A DNA stretch of 64,000 nucleotides from the NCBI GenBank assembly GCA_949295905.1, contig CASFNA010000005.1, positions 124,001 through 188,000 on the forward strand. Reading direction: 5' to 3'. The position numbers and the translations under genes are program-made. The stretch is from an uncultured Prevotellaceae bacterium. Its GTDB lineage: Bacteria; Bacteroidota; Bacteroidia; Bacteroidales; Bacteroidaceae. Shown piece after piece: positions 27,141-34,870 of the stretch (positions are counted from its first letter, which is position 1; each line of letters starts with the position of its first letter). The notes beneath the pieces were generated by a model. It saw nothing but the letters and a program-made list of their open reading frames with translations, searched no databases and was not told the DNA's origin.

Positions 27141-27220
27141 TAAGCCCCCACCCAACCTCCCCGAGGGGAGGTGACTGACAGCCCAAACCCTCCCCTCGGG
27201 GAGGTCGGGAGGGGGCTTAT
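27141..27220. repeat. AGCCCCC-family palindromic element inside the phn operon
   Basis: Two arms (TAAGCCCCCACCCAACCTCC and, at the other end, GGAGGTCGGGAGGGGGCTTA) flank a centre that itself contains two CTCCCCGAGGGGAG-type palindromes. It fills most of the phnX-phnW gap. The same AGCCCCC family occurs twice inside mfd and once, partly, at 39.9 kb. Confidence 0.85.
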
Positions 27221-27225
27221 TTCAT

Positions 27226-28005
27226 TTATTTGTTCAACACTTCGATCAGCATCGGCAGCTCCGTTATGTCGTCGATAACGTAGTCGGCACCGGCTGCGTA
27301 CATCCTGTAACGCACGTCAAGCATTCTTGCTTTAAGTTCATCGGCAGGCATGGCGGCCACCTCTTCCTCGGTCAGTGCAAGCTCGTTGCTGCCAAGTATG
27401 ACGCCTACGCTCCACACTCCGGCGTTAACCCCTTCCTTGATGTCGGATATTGTGTCGCCCACTTTCACCACGGAGCGCGGCGAAGCGATGGCCATCTCAC
27501 ACATGTTCTGGTATATCATGTAAGGCTTGGGGCGGCCTCCGGGCAGATTGTCAGACGTTACGCAGTTGTCTATTACGTAGCCGAGCTTTGCCGCGGAGGG
27601 GATTACTACGTCCATCATCTGCCGTGTATAGCCCGTGGTTGAGCCGACTTTTATGCCCTGTTTGCGCAGCATTGAGATGGTCTCTACCACCCCGGTGATA
27701 GGCTTGGAGTAGTCTTCGAGCGTGCGGAAAAGCTCGTCCTGGAACTTCTTGTAGCACTCTTGCACGTCCTCTTCGTCCCATTCGCGGCCGTATTTTGCCT
27801 TGAAGTCAGCCCCCACATGGTCGATGGCGAACAGCGCGCGCACCTCTTCTATCTTCGTAAGGCCCATGTGCGCCCTCGTCTCCGCTGCCGATACGGGTGC
27901 GCCTATGGCCTTGAAACTCTCGACAAATGCCGCCACCGGGGCGAAGCATCCATAGTCAACGGCCGTTCCGGCCCAGTCCATGATTACGCATTCAATCTTT
28001 TTCAT
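27226..28005 (-). CDS. phnX: Phosphonoacetaldehyde hydrolase (phosphonatase)
   Basis: A 259-residue HAD-superfamily enzyme that splits phosphonoacetaldehyde to acetaldehyde and phosphate through a Schiff base. The nucleophile is Asp10 in IMDWAGTAVDYG and the expected imine-forming Lys51 lies in the cap segment HMGLTKIEEV. GSTTGYTRQMMDVV, NLPGGRPKPYMIY and VGDTISDIKEG complete the HAD motifs. With phnW it makes the two-step pathway that frees phosphate from 2-aminoethylphosphonate. Confidence 0.96.
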   Translation of the reverse strand: MKKIECVIMDWAGTAVDYGCFAPVAAFVESFKAIGAPVSAAETRAHMGLTKIEEVRALFAIDHVGADFKAKYGREWDEEDVQECYKKFQDELFRTLEDYSKPITGVVETISMLRKQGIKVGSTTGYTRQMMDVVIPSAAKLGYVIDNCVTSDNLPGGRPKPYMIYQNMCEMAIASPRSVVKVGDTISDIKEGVNAGVWSVGVILGSNELALTEEEVAAMPADELKARMLDVRYRMYAAGADYVIDDITELPMLIEVLNK

Positions 28006-28012
28006 ATCCTTT

Positions 28013-28080
28013 GTTTATGGTTATACGGTTTGTATTTTCGGTTTTTAGGTTATGCGGTTATTGGATTATGCGGTTGTAAG
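28013..28080. repeat. T/G-rich simple tract upstream of phnX
   Basis: Loose repeats of GGTTATACGGTT/GGTTATGCGGTT tokens occupy the gap between the transporter and phnX and extend into the transporter's last codons. Similar tracts occur at 29455-29545 and 47129-47176. Confidence 0.5.
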
Positions 28081-29448
28081 GCTTTGTTGCCCGGTGGTTG
28101 AAAGGTCGCAGGCGTGTGCCTCGCCGGTCTTCTCCGCGCCGCCTTTTATTATCTTGAATTCCTTTGCCTTGTACACCCTGTTTATTATATAGATTATCGA
28201 ACCGGCGAACGCCAGGCAGCAGGCAATGCCTATGTAGACGCTCATGGTGTTGTAGAACGACGTCCAGTCGATGTGCGGAGCTTGGAATTCCTTGAACAGG
28301 AGCAGGCAAAGCGTGCCGAGATAGCCGATGAAGTCGATGGTGATTATGAAGAAACCGACGTTGCCCTTGACCTTGAAGCAGGCGATGAAACGCTCGAAGA
28401 AGATGGTCTGGAAACTCAAATAGGCTATGTCTATGCAGAAAGTCTGTAGGAAAAGCCACGCCGTTGTGGGTATGTCCAACGCCTCGCCTTCAGCTCCGAG
28501 GAATGCAACCGTGCCCATGCCGATGGCCGAGAATATCAGTATAAGGCACAAGGCGCGCAGGTGGTTGCCGACGGCTGACAGCAGGGCGAACGCTCCGAGC
28601 AGCACGACGGTGGCGATTGAGTCGAGATAAGCGAACGCCCAGGAGGACACTTGGCTTACGTCGATGATGCAGACGAGGAAGTCTTCCTTGATGTCACGCT
28701 GCACGGTGAGCAGCAGGTTGGCGCCGAAGAGCATGACGAGTAGGGGCATGAACTTGACGAAAAGCCGCCAACGCTGGTGTCCGTCGAGCGTTACGCGCTT
28801 CGTGCGTGCGGCTATGTCGGCCTGGGTGGGTGCCGGGAACTTGGTCATCATCCACCCCATGAAGCACAGCAGGGGGAAAGCCAGAGCGCCGACGAGGGCT
28901 GGCATCCAGAACTCGCTTACCCCGAGGTCGTGCATGGCGTAAAGTCCGAGCGACTTGGCGACGCCGGAACTAAGTGCCATGCTTACTCCCATGATGCTGG
29001 CGAGGATGTCGGTTGTGCGGCGGCCTTCGAGGAAACTGAAGATTACTCCCCACATGCAGCCAAGCGAAAGGCCGTTGAAGAACAGCGCGAAGATGTTGTA
29101 AGGCGTGGGCAGAAGGCCGAAGGCGACGAGCGAAAGCTCTGACAACGCCGCCGAACCTACTATGAAGCGGAGGCGGCCTTCGGGCTTAAGCTCGGATATG
29201 TACTTGATGCCGAGCATCTTGGCGCATACGTAACCTATGAGCTGTATGATGCTTACCACTATCTTATAGTCCATCCCGGCCACCTGCAACCCGTCGAACT
29301 CGGCCGCCGTGAACGGCTTGCGCAGGGCGTAGACGAGCGAATATGACAGCAGGGCTGTGCCTCCGGCCCAGAGTACGAAGAGCCAGTCGGGCATGTTGGC
29401 CGTGGCCGCCCTCATGTTTGGAAGTCTGTAGATACGTTGTTTCATCAT
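28066..29448 (-). CDS. DUF5690-type MFS transporter, candidate 2-aminoethylphosphonate importer
   Basis: A 460-residue polytopic protein with about 12 hydrophobic segments, distantly MFS-like. The first loop SYSLVYALRKPFTAAEFDGL and IIQLIGYVCAKMLGIKYISEL are characteristic of the Bacteroidetes family named DUF5690. It is the first gene of a unit continuing with phnX and phnW, and no ABC phosphonate importer is present. The simplest inference is that it carries 2-aminoethylphosphonate or a related phosphonate across the inner membrane. No direct substrate evidence is visible in the protein. Confidence 0.75.
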   Translation of the reverse strand: MMKQRIYRLPNMRAATANMPDWLFVLWAGGTALLSYSLVYALRKPFTAAEFDGLQVAGMDYKIVVSIIQLIGYVCAKMLGIKYISELKPEGRLRFIVGSAALSELSLVAFGLLPTPYNIFALFFNGLSLGCMWGVIFSFLEGRRTTDILASIMGVSMALSSGVAKSLGLYAMHDLGVSEFWMPALVGALAFPLLCFMGWMMTKFPAPTQADIAARTKRVTLDGHQRWRLFVKFMPLLVMLFGANLLLTVQRDIKEDFLVCIIDVSQVSSWAFAYLDSIATVVLLGAFALLSAVGNHLRALCLILIFSAIGMGTVAFLGAEGEALDIPTTAWLFLQTFCIDIAYLSFQTIFFERFIACFKVKGNVGFFIITIDFIGYLGTLCLLLFKEFQAPHIDWTSFYNTMSVYIGIACCLAFAGSIIYIINRVYKAKEFKIIKGGAEKTGEAHACDLSTTGQQSLTTA

Positions 29449-29558
29449 TCTTTTCGGTTTTAGGTTTTTTCGGTTTTCAGGTTTTACGGTATGCAGGCAT
29501 CGTCGTACAACCGTATGACCTTACAACCGCATGACCGTACATTGTCCTTTTTCCGCTG

Positions 29559-29566
29559 CAAAATTA
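29559..29566 (-). promoter_or_regulatory. Candidate -7 box of the phosphonate operon
   Basis: TAATTTTG on the minus strand matches the -7 element. No TTG sits at the ideal distance, as expected for an activated promoter. The leader of about 105 bases consists of T/G-rich simple repeats (29455-29545). Confidence 0.45.
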
Positions 29567-29620
29567 CGCCGCCGCAGGTGCTTAAAAAATGAATACCGGA
29601 TGAATAATATAGCCGTAACA

Positions 29621-29636
29621 ATTCATTAAAATGAAT
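29621..29636. promoter_or_regulatory. Candidate operator between divergent phn promoters
   Basis: ATTCATTAAAATGAAT is an imperfect palindrome (ATTCAT-N4-ATGAAT) in an AT-rich, 150-base region between the two divergent -7 boxes. It could be a binding site for the adjacent HTH protein. This is inference. Confidence 0.3.
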
Positions 29637-29718
29637 GAAAACATTACTTATCAAGGATGCAAAAACATTGCAAATTCTTTGTAACTTGTCTGTAATATAT
29701 GTATTCAAACTTAATGGT

Positions 29719-29726
29719 TACCTTTG
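29719..29726 (+). promoter_or_regulatory. Candidate -7 box of the HTH gene
   Basis: TACCTTTG lies 21 bases before the ATG, giving a leader of about 15 bases. No well-spaced TTG is seen. Confidence 0.45.
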
Positions 29727-29747
29727 CATAAGAAAATAAAACAGCTT

Positions 29748-30641
29748 ATGGACGACCTGAAGGAGATATATGAAAGGATAAAATTCTTGCGCGGCAAGGG
29801 CGTGAAGATGAAGGAAATCGCCGCCCAGACGGGTTTTACGCCGAGCGTGCTGTCGGCCCTGTTCACCACCGTAATGCCTGAATATTTTAAGAACAAGGAC
29901 AAGGGTATGCCAGAAGACGAGGCACTGGACGGGGCGCTCGTGTGGGTGAACAACGTGTCGAAGAAGAAGCTCCTGGGGCAGCTCGACAAGATGAAGGCCG
30001 CCCTCTTCGCCATGGATGCCGCGCCGAAGGCCGCCAGCGGCGATGCCGACAACATGCACCGGGACATCATAGCGCACGCCATAAAAGGCGCGGTGGACGG
30101 CTGCACAGCCTTCAGCGGGATGTATATGAGCTACAGCGTGTCGTCAAGTTCGAGCGCAATGAAGATGGAGCCTTACCTCATTACGCCCTCGGCCGACGGC
30201 GGTTACGTCGAGGTGGTGCACAACAACGCCTACGGTTCGACGCATCACGGCTTCGCCCTTATGAACGGCCTTAGCCACATGTACATCATGTTCAACGAAA
30301 ACCGTCCGCCGCAGCTCGCCCTGTTCAGCATCTGCCTGAAGCTGCCGATGTATGAGCGGCCGCCCTACCTGCGCGGCATTTACACCTGCTTGGACTACAA
30401 CCACAACCCCATAGCGCGCCGCATACTCTTCGTCAAGGCAAGCGACAGCACGTCGCGCGAGGACTTTCTCAACGCAAAAGGCTGCCTGAAGCAGTATGAA
30501 GAGCTTGACGACAGGGAGCGGCTTTACTACAAATACACGTGCGGCGGCGAGGATGTGGTGCGCATGAGGGATGTGCCTGCGCCACGCATGACCGACGACG
30601 ACCTGCTGGCCGAGAAGGAACTGCTATGTGGCGGACAATGA
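29748..30641 (+). CDS. HTH-domain protein divergent from the phosphonate operon
   Basis: A 297-residue protein with an N-terminal helix-turn-helix (about residues 10-40: RGKGVKMKEIAAQTGFTPSVLSALFTTV), a helical linker, and a C-terminal domain of about 190 residues beginning near 100 with DIIAHAIKGAVDGCTAFSGMY and containing strand-rich segments (YLITPSADGGYVEVVHNNAY). I do not recognise the C-terminal family. The divergent arrangement with phn genes and the ligand-domain-like architecture suggest a local regulator that is not of the LysR or GntR types usual for PhnWX operons. The ATG at 29748 is chosen because an upstream TTG in frame overlaps the predicted -7 box. Confidence 0.65.
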   Translation: MDDLKEIYERIKFLRGKGVKMKEIAAQTGFTPSVLSALFTTVMPEYFKNKDKGMPEDEALDGALVWVNNVSKKKLLGQLDKMKAALFAMDAAPKAASGDADNMHRDIIAHAIKGAVDGCTAFSGMYMSYSVSSSSSAMKMEPYLITPSADGGYVEVVHNNAYGSTHHGFALMNGLSHMYIMFNENRPPQLALFSICLKLPMYERPPYLRGIYTCLDYNHNPIARRILFVKASDSTSREDFLNAKGCLKQYEELDDRERLYYKYTCGGEDVVRMRDVPAPRMTDDDLLAEKELLCGGQ

Positions 30642-30671
30642 CTTTCGCTGCGACAGGCGGAAAGCGGATTT

Positions 30672-30760
30672 ATGAAAGACGGCCTTTTGCATTCCCAAAG
30701 GCCGTCTCTCAGGTTGTAAAAGGCCGTCTTTTGCAAGCTAAAAGACGGCCTTTTGTAAAG
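30672..30760. repeat. 22-base palindrome cluster R7
   Basis: Four units (GAAAGACGGCCTTTTGC, CAAAGGCCGTCTCTC, AAAAGGCCGTCTTTTGC, AAAAGACGGCCTTTTGT) lie in the gap between the HTH gene and the symporter. The right flank (30765-30785), read in reverse complement, is TTGATTACCAACGGCTTACA, a head-like motif also seen beside other clusters. Confidence 0.85.
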
Positions 30761-30800
30761 GCGTTTGTAAGCCGTTGGTAATCAAGTCGTTTTTATTTTG

Positions 30801-30808
30801 TATCTTTG
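30801..30808 (+). promoter_or_regulatory. Candidate -7 box of the symporter gene
   Basis: TATCTTTG ends four bases before the ATG, so the mRNA may be leaderless or nearly so. The nearest TTG (30775-30777) is 23 bases upstream, slightly long. Confidence 0.5.
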
Positions 30809-30812
30809 CACC

Positions 30813-32237
30813 ATGCTAATAATCATCACAGTGCTGGCTTACTTCGCCGCGCTTTGCCTGCTCGGCAGGCTTACTTCGCGGCGTGCCACCAACGAGACGT
30901 TCTTCCGCGCCGACCGCAAGTCGCCCTGGTGGGCGGTGGCTTTCGGCATGGTTGGCGCGTCGGTGTCGGGTGTCAGCTTCGTCTCCGTGCCTGGCATGGT
31001 GGAGCGTATGGACTTCACCTACCTGCAAACGTGCCTCGGCTTCATCCTCGGTTACTTCATCGTGGCGTTTGTCCTGCTGCCCGTGTATTACAGGATGAAC
31101 CTCACCACCATATACACTTACCTGCTCGGACGCTTCGGCCGGAGGTCTTACAAGACGGGCGCGGCCTTTTTCCTGTTGTCCGACCTTTGCGGAGCGGCAA
31201 TAAAGTTCTACATCGTCTGCATCATACTGCAACGCTTCGTGCTCGACGCATACGGCGTGCCGTTCTTCCTGACCGTGCCCTTGCTGATGTTTCTCATATG
31301 GCTTTACTCGCGCCGCGGCGGCATAAAGACGCTCGTGTGGACAGACTCCTTCCAGACGGCGTGCATGCTTGCAGCCCTTGTGCTTATTATAATAAAGGTG
31401 GCCGGGGCGTTGGACATGAGCCTTGGCGAAGCCGTCAAGGCCGTGGCGGCCAGTCCCCACAGCCGCATATTCGAGTTTTCGGACTGGATGTCGCCGCAAA
31501 ACTTCTGGAAACAGTTTGTCAGCGGCGCGTTCATAGTTGTAGTGATGACGGGCCTCAACCAGAACATGATGCAGAAAAACCTTACTTGCAAGAGCCTGCG
31601 CGAGGCGCAGAAGGACGTTTGCACGTATGGCTTCGCCTTCGTGCCGGTCAACCTGCTCTTCCTCGCTCTTGGCGTGTTGCTGCTCATGCTGGCCGCCCGG
31701 GAAGGCACGCCGTTGCCCGGCAGTCCGGACGATTTGCTGCCCATGTTCGCAGCTACGGGACGTTTGGGCGACGTGGTGGCCGTGCTCTTCACCATCGGCA
31801 TCGTCGCAGCGTCGGCCAGCACCATCGATTCTTCGCTCACCGCGCTTACCACCACTTATTGTGTAGACATAAAGGAGCGTCCCGGCGACGAGCGTCTGCG
31901 CCGCCGTGTGCATGTAGGCATGGCCGCCGTGGCTGTAGTGTTCATCCTCGCTTTCCGCACATTGAACTCAACGAGCCTTATCGATGCGGTCTACATACTA
32001 TGCTCTTACACCTATGGACCGCTGCTCGGACTGTTCGCCTTCGGCTTTCTTACAAAGCGGAATACCTGCGACCGCGCCGTGCCTTACATTGCCGTGGCTT
32101 CCCCGTTGCTATGCCTCGCCCTCGATTACGCCGTCCCTTGCCTTACGGGTTACCGCTTCGGCTACGAGCTTCTGCTGCTCAACGGCGCGCTGATGTTCAT
32201 GGGAATGCTAATGAACGGTGAGAAGGTGAGAAAGTGA
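30813..32237 (+). CDS. Sodium/solute symporter (SSS family)
   Basis: A 474-residue inner-membrane protein with about 13 hydrophobic helices. The N-terminal YFAALCLLGRLTSRRATNETFFRADRKSPWW and GMVGASVSGVSFVSVPGMV are typical of Na+/solute symporters of the SSS (SglT/PutP-like) family. VVAASASTIDSSLTALTT near residue 340 is the conserved helix-8 Na+-site region. The substrate is not evident (a sugar, sialic acid or amino acid are family possibilities). The start at 30813 is chosen since the in-frame upstream codon overlaps the -7 box. The last codons lie inside a long inverted repeat. Confidence 0.85.
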   Translation: MLIIITVLAYFAALCLLGRLTSRRATNETFFRADRKSPWWAVAFGMVGASVSGVSFVSVPGMVERMDFTYLQTCLGFILGYFIVAFVLLPVYYRMNLTTIYTYLLGRFGRRSYKTGAAFFLLSDLCGAAIKFYIVCIILQRFVLDAYGVPFFLTVPLLMFLIWLYSRRGGIKTLVWTDSFQTACMLAALVLIIIKVAGALDMSLGEAVKAVAASPHSRIFEFSDWMSPQNFWKQFVSGAFIVVVMTGLNQNMMQKNLTCKSLREAQKDVCTYGFAFVPVNLLFLALGVLLLMLAAREGTPLPGSPDDLLPMFAATGRLGDVVAVLFTIGIVAASASTIDSSLTALTTTYCVDIKERPGDERLRRRVHVGMAAVAVVFILAFRTLNSTSLIDAVYILCSYTYGPLLGLFAFGFLTKRNTCDRAVPYIAVASPLLCLALDYAVPCLTGYRFGYELLLLNGALMFMGMLMNGEKVRK

Positions 32238-32315
32238 GAGGGTGAGAAAGCCATGCTGTTAATATGTATTTAGCATGATTTCTCACCCTCTCACTTTCTC
32301 ACCTTCTCACCGTTC
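32213..32315. repeat. Long inverted repeat spanning two convergent gene ends
   Basis: Arms at 32213-32257 and 32272-32315 match perfectly over 37 bases and nearly so over 44, around a 14-base loop. They are built of GTGAGAAGGTGAGAAAGTGA tokens. The left arm encodes the last eight residues and stop of the symporter; the right arm reaches the trxB stop codon. It probably terminates both genes. Confidence 0.9.
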
Positions 32316-33264
32316 AAATGACGCCTTGTTCCCTCAAGTACCTGTCGGCCTCGATTGCTGCGCGGCATCCGCTGGCCGCAGCCGTTATGGCCTGCCGGTA
32401 GTGGGGGTCGGCTACGTCGCCTGCAGCGAACACGCCGGGCACTTTCGTGCGCGTAGAGTCGCCCTCGGTGATGATATATCCGGTCTCGTCTGTGTCAATC
32501 CAAGGCTTGAACACGTCGCTGTTAGGCTTGTGCCCGATGGCGAGGAAGAAGCCGTCGATGGGCAGTTCGTACACTTGTTCGTCGGCCTCACCTTTGCGTT
32601 TTACGAGGCGCACGCCTTCAACGCCGTTGTCGCCGAACAGCCCGAGCGTGTTGTGCTCAAACAGAATCTCAATGTTTTCGGCGTCTTTCACGCGCTTCTG
32701 CATCACGTCTGACGCACGCAGGAACGGCTTGCGCACTATCATGTACACCTTTTTCGCCAGTCCGGCAAGGTACAGGGCTTCCTCGCATGCAGTGTCTCCG
32801 CCGCCCACTACGGCAACGGTCTTCTTGCGGTAGAAGAACCCGTCGCATGTGGCGCAGGCCGAAACGCCCTCGCCCTTGTACTTCTCTTCGTCGGCGAGGC
32901 CGAGGTATTTGGCCGAAGCTCCTGTTGCAATGATTACCGTGTCTGCCTCTATGGTGTGGCCTTCGTCGGTCGTAAGCGTGTAGGGAGCCTGTCCGAGGTC
33001 TGCCTTGACGATTACTCCGTCGCGTATGTCTGCGCCGAAGCGTTCGGCCTGTGCGCGGAAGTCCATCATCATCTGGTTGCCGTCTACGCCTTCGGGATAG
33101 CCCGGGAAGTTCTCAACTATTGTAGTCTGTGTAAGCTGTCCGCCGCTTTGCAGGCCGCAGTATATGACGGGGCTGAGGTTTGCGCGCGCCGCATAGATGG
33201 CCGCCGTGTAGCCGGCCGGGCCGCTGCCTATGATGAGGCAGCGTATGTGTTCTTTCTGTTCCAT
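32314..33264 (-). CDS. trxB: Thioredoxin reductase
   Basis: A 316-residue flavoenzyme that passes electrons from NADPH through FAD and the redox pair in CATCDGFFYR (near residue 140) to thioredoxin. The FAD-binding GSGPAGYTAAIYAARA is at about 12-27, the NADPH-binding VVGGGDTACEEALYLAG near 155-170, and the C-terminal GVFAAGDVADPHYRQ is intact. Length and motifs are those of the low-molecular-weight bacterial enzyme. The next gene upstream on the same strand, a peroxidase, also serves redox defence, but a long hairpin separates the two. Confidence 0.97.
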   Translation of the reverse strand: MEQKEHIRCLIIGSGPAGYTAAIYAARANLSPVIYCGLQSGGQLTQTTIVENFPGYPEGVDGNQMMMDFRAQAERFGADIRDGVIVKADLGQAPYTLTTDEGHTIEADTVIIATGASAKYLGLADEEKYKGEGVSACATCDGFFYRKKTVAVVGGGDTACEEALYLAGLAKKVYMIVRKPFLRASDVMQKRVKDAENIEILFEHNTLGLFGDNGVEGVRLVKRKGEADEQVYELPIDGFFLAIGHKPNSDVFKPWIDTDETGYIITEGDSTRTKVPGVFAAGDVADPHYRQAITAAASGCRAAIEADRYLREQGVI

Positions 33265-33272
33265 AATAAAAG

Positions 33273-33369
33273 AATTAAGAGTTAAGAATTAAGAGTTAAG
33301 AAAATGTGACTTTAAGGACAAAAAACCTACAAGCATATTTTCTTAACTCTTAATTCTTAACTCTTAATT
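33273..33369. repeat. Long inverted repeat between gpx and trxB
   Basis: Arms 33273-33308 and 33334-33369, made of AATTAAGAGTTAAGAATTAA tokens, are identical at about 35 of 36 bases with a 25-base spacer. The right arm contains the glutathione peroxidase stop codon. It separates two genes on the same strand and may terminate or attenuate. Confidence 0.85.
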
Positions 33370-33918
33370 ATGTAATAGTTCCACAATCTGTTTCTCGATG
33401 TTTTCTATTTTCTCGGTAGGCTCGAAGCGTGCCACTACCATGCCTTTCTTGTTGACAAGGAACTTCGTGAAGTTCCACTTTATGTCCGCCTTGTCCTTAT
33501 AGTCGGGGTCTTCCTTCGACAGCATGTCGTCGAGTATGTGCGTCAGTGGATGGCTCTCGTCCCATCCGGCAAAGCCTTTCTGGCTCGTCAGGAACTTGTA
33601 GAGCGGGTCGGCGTCGTCACCGTTTACCTTTATTTTCTTGAATCGGGGGAACTCCGTGCCGTATGTCAGCTTGCAGAATTCGTGGATTGACTCGTCTGTG
33701 CCGGGTGCCTGCTGGCCGAACTGGTTGCAGGGGAAGTCCAATATGTTGAACCCGTCGGCGTGATGGCGCTCGTAAAGCTTCTCCAGTTCCTCGTACTGTG
33801 GGGTGAAGCCGCACTTCGTAGCGGTGTTTACTATCAGCAATACTTCGTTCGCATACTCTTTCAGCGATACGTCCTTGCCTTTCCTGTCCTTGACAGTGAA
33901 ATCATAAACTGTTTTCAT
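33364..33918 (-). CDS. Glutathione peroxidase family protein
   Basis: A 184-residue Cys-type peroxidase that reduces hydroperoxides, in bacteria usually with thioredoxin rather than glutathione. Peroxidatic Cys36 is in NTATKCGFTPQYEELE, followed by DFPCNQFGQQ with the second conserved Cys, and KWNFTKFLVNKKG near 150 holds the Trp-Asn catalytic pair. The start at 33918 is chosen as it gives the family N-terminus (MKTVYDFTV). A minus-strand TATCTTTG lies at 33969-33962. The neighbouring thioredoxin reductase makes thioredoxin dependence plausible. Confidence 0.92.
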   Translation of the reverse strand: MKTVYDFTVKDRKGKDVSLKEYANEVLLIVNTATKCGFTPQYEELEKLYERHHADGFNILDFPCNQFGQQAPGTDESIHEFCKLTYGTEFPRFKKIKVNGDDADPLYKFLTSQKGFAGWDESHPLTHILDDMLSKEDPDYKDKADIKWNFTKFLVNKKGMVVARFEPTEKIENIEKQIVELLHN

Positions 33919-33961
33919 CTTATTATTGTTTAAAGACTTTTGGTTTGTCATTGTAGTGCGA

Positions 33962-33969
33962 CAAAGATA
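33962..33969 (-). promoter_or_regulatory. Candidate -7 box of gpx
   Basis: TATCTTTG on the minus strand lies 44 bases before the start. The best TTG is 15 bases upstream of it, shorter than ideal. Confidence 0.4.
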
Positions 33970-34054
33970 CTGAAAAATACGTTCCAATGCAAAAATTTTA
34001 GGTTGTTTTCACATCATATTGTGCCCGTTGCATAATCGGTTGATAATCAAGGGC

Positions 34055-34148
34055 TTTGCAAAAGGCCGCCTTTTGGCCTGCAAAAGGTGGCCTTTCAGGT
34101 GGTGAAAGACGGCCTTTCGCAACGCAGAATGCCGCCTCTTGCAAAACG
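34055..34148. repeat. 22-base palindrome cluster R8
   Basis: Four units (AAAAGGCCGCCTTTTG, AAAAGGTGGCCTTTC, GAAAGACGGCCTTTC, and a decayed ATGCCGCCTCTTGC) follow a head motif TTGATAATCAAGGGCTTTGC at about 34040-34059. They lie between divergent gpx and the small lipoprotein gene. Confidence 0.85.
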
Positions 34149-34220
34149 GCTTGCCGACACGGTGAGAGGGAAACGCCGCCGGCTGATAGGGGAATCCCCA
34201 TAAAAAATATGGATATATAC

Positions 34221-34251
34221 TTGTGAAAGTACGACGAATGCGTTAATTTTG
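34221..34251 (+). promoter_or_regulatory. Promoter of the small acidic lipoprotein gene
   Basis: TTG (34221-34223) and TAATTTTG (34244-34251) are 20 bases apart. The leader is about 26 bases. Confidence 0.7.
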
Positions 34252-34283
34252 CAGCGGAATTATTAATTAAATATAATGTTGTT

Positions 34284-34859
34284 ATGAAAAAGTTTACATT
34301 CTTATCGGCGATGATAATGATGATGGCGATGGTGTTCACCTTCGTAAGTTGCGACGACGACGAGTACATCGCGGACACCCTCTGGGGCGTGTGGGAAGGC
34401 GACATGCACGTGTACAACGAATATGGAGGGAATTATTACGAGGCTCACGAGTCGGTAATCCAGTTCGACCGCGACCCCGACTCATACGCAACGGGCACGG
34501 GCTACTGGGTGGATTATTACAACAACGGCGCGCCTTGGGACTACTTTGCGAGCCGCATAACGTGGAGCGTAAGCAACGGACGCATACGCATATATTCTTA
34601 CGAGGACGACACGAATTTTTACATTTACGACTACAGCCTGTCTGACAATTATTTCACGGGGACGATAGAAAGTGAATGGGGAGACCCGATGGACTTCCGC
34701 CTAAGGAAGACTGCTTCGCCCAATTGGGACGATTTTGAATGGGGCTGGGGCGACTGGTACGATTATTCCGACCCTTGGTATTCGGCATCGAAGACACGTT
34801 CCGGCGATGCCGCGAAGAAAAAGCCTGTAAGGCATATAGGTAAAATAGACAAGGAATAA
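34284..34859 (+). CDS. Acidic aromatic-rich lipoprotein of unknown function
   Basis: A 191-residue lipoprotein. The signal ends in lipobox FVSC followed by DDDEYI, an acidic run that suggests surface exposure. Residues 30-150 are rich in Tyr, Trp and Asp (DTLWGVWEGDMHVYNE, FTGTIESEWGDPMDFRL) and look like a small lipocalin-like beta-barrel, as in many Bacteroidetes proteins. The last 20 residues are basic (KKKPVRHIGKIDKE). I recognise no specific family. It has its own promoter and ends just before a long inverted repeat shared with mfd. Confidence 0.6.
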   Translation: MKKFTFLSAMIMMMAMVFTFVSCDDDEYIADTLWGVWEGDMHVYNEYGGNYYEAHESVIQFDRDPDSYATGTGYWVDYYNNGAPWDYFASRITWSVSNGRIRIYSYEDDTNFYIYDYSLSDNYFTGTIESEWGDPMDFRLRKTASPNWDDFEWGWGDWYDYSDPWYSASKTRSGDAAKKKPVRHIGKIDKE

Positions 34860-34870
34860 AGAGCCTGTTG

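Noticed and set aside
27127-27186. N-terminal extension of PhnW
   Set aside because: The extra 20 codons translate the palindromic element, while PhnW proteins begin at the [11 protein letters not shown] segment.
30806-32221. A 470-codon frame overlapping the symporter in another frame
   Set aside because: It is a shadow frame. The product is Arg/His/Pro-rich with no hydrophobic pattern, and the symporter frame is certain.
32213-32315. Terminal inverted repeats of an insertion sequence
   Set aside because: The loop is only 14 bases, there is no transposase, and the arms include native gene ends.
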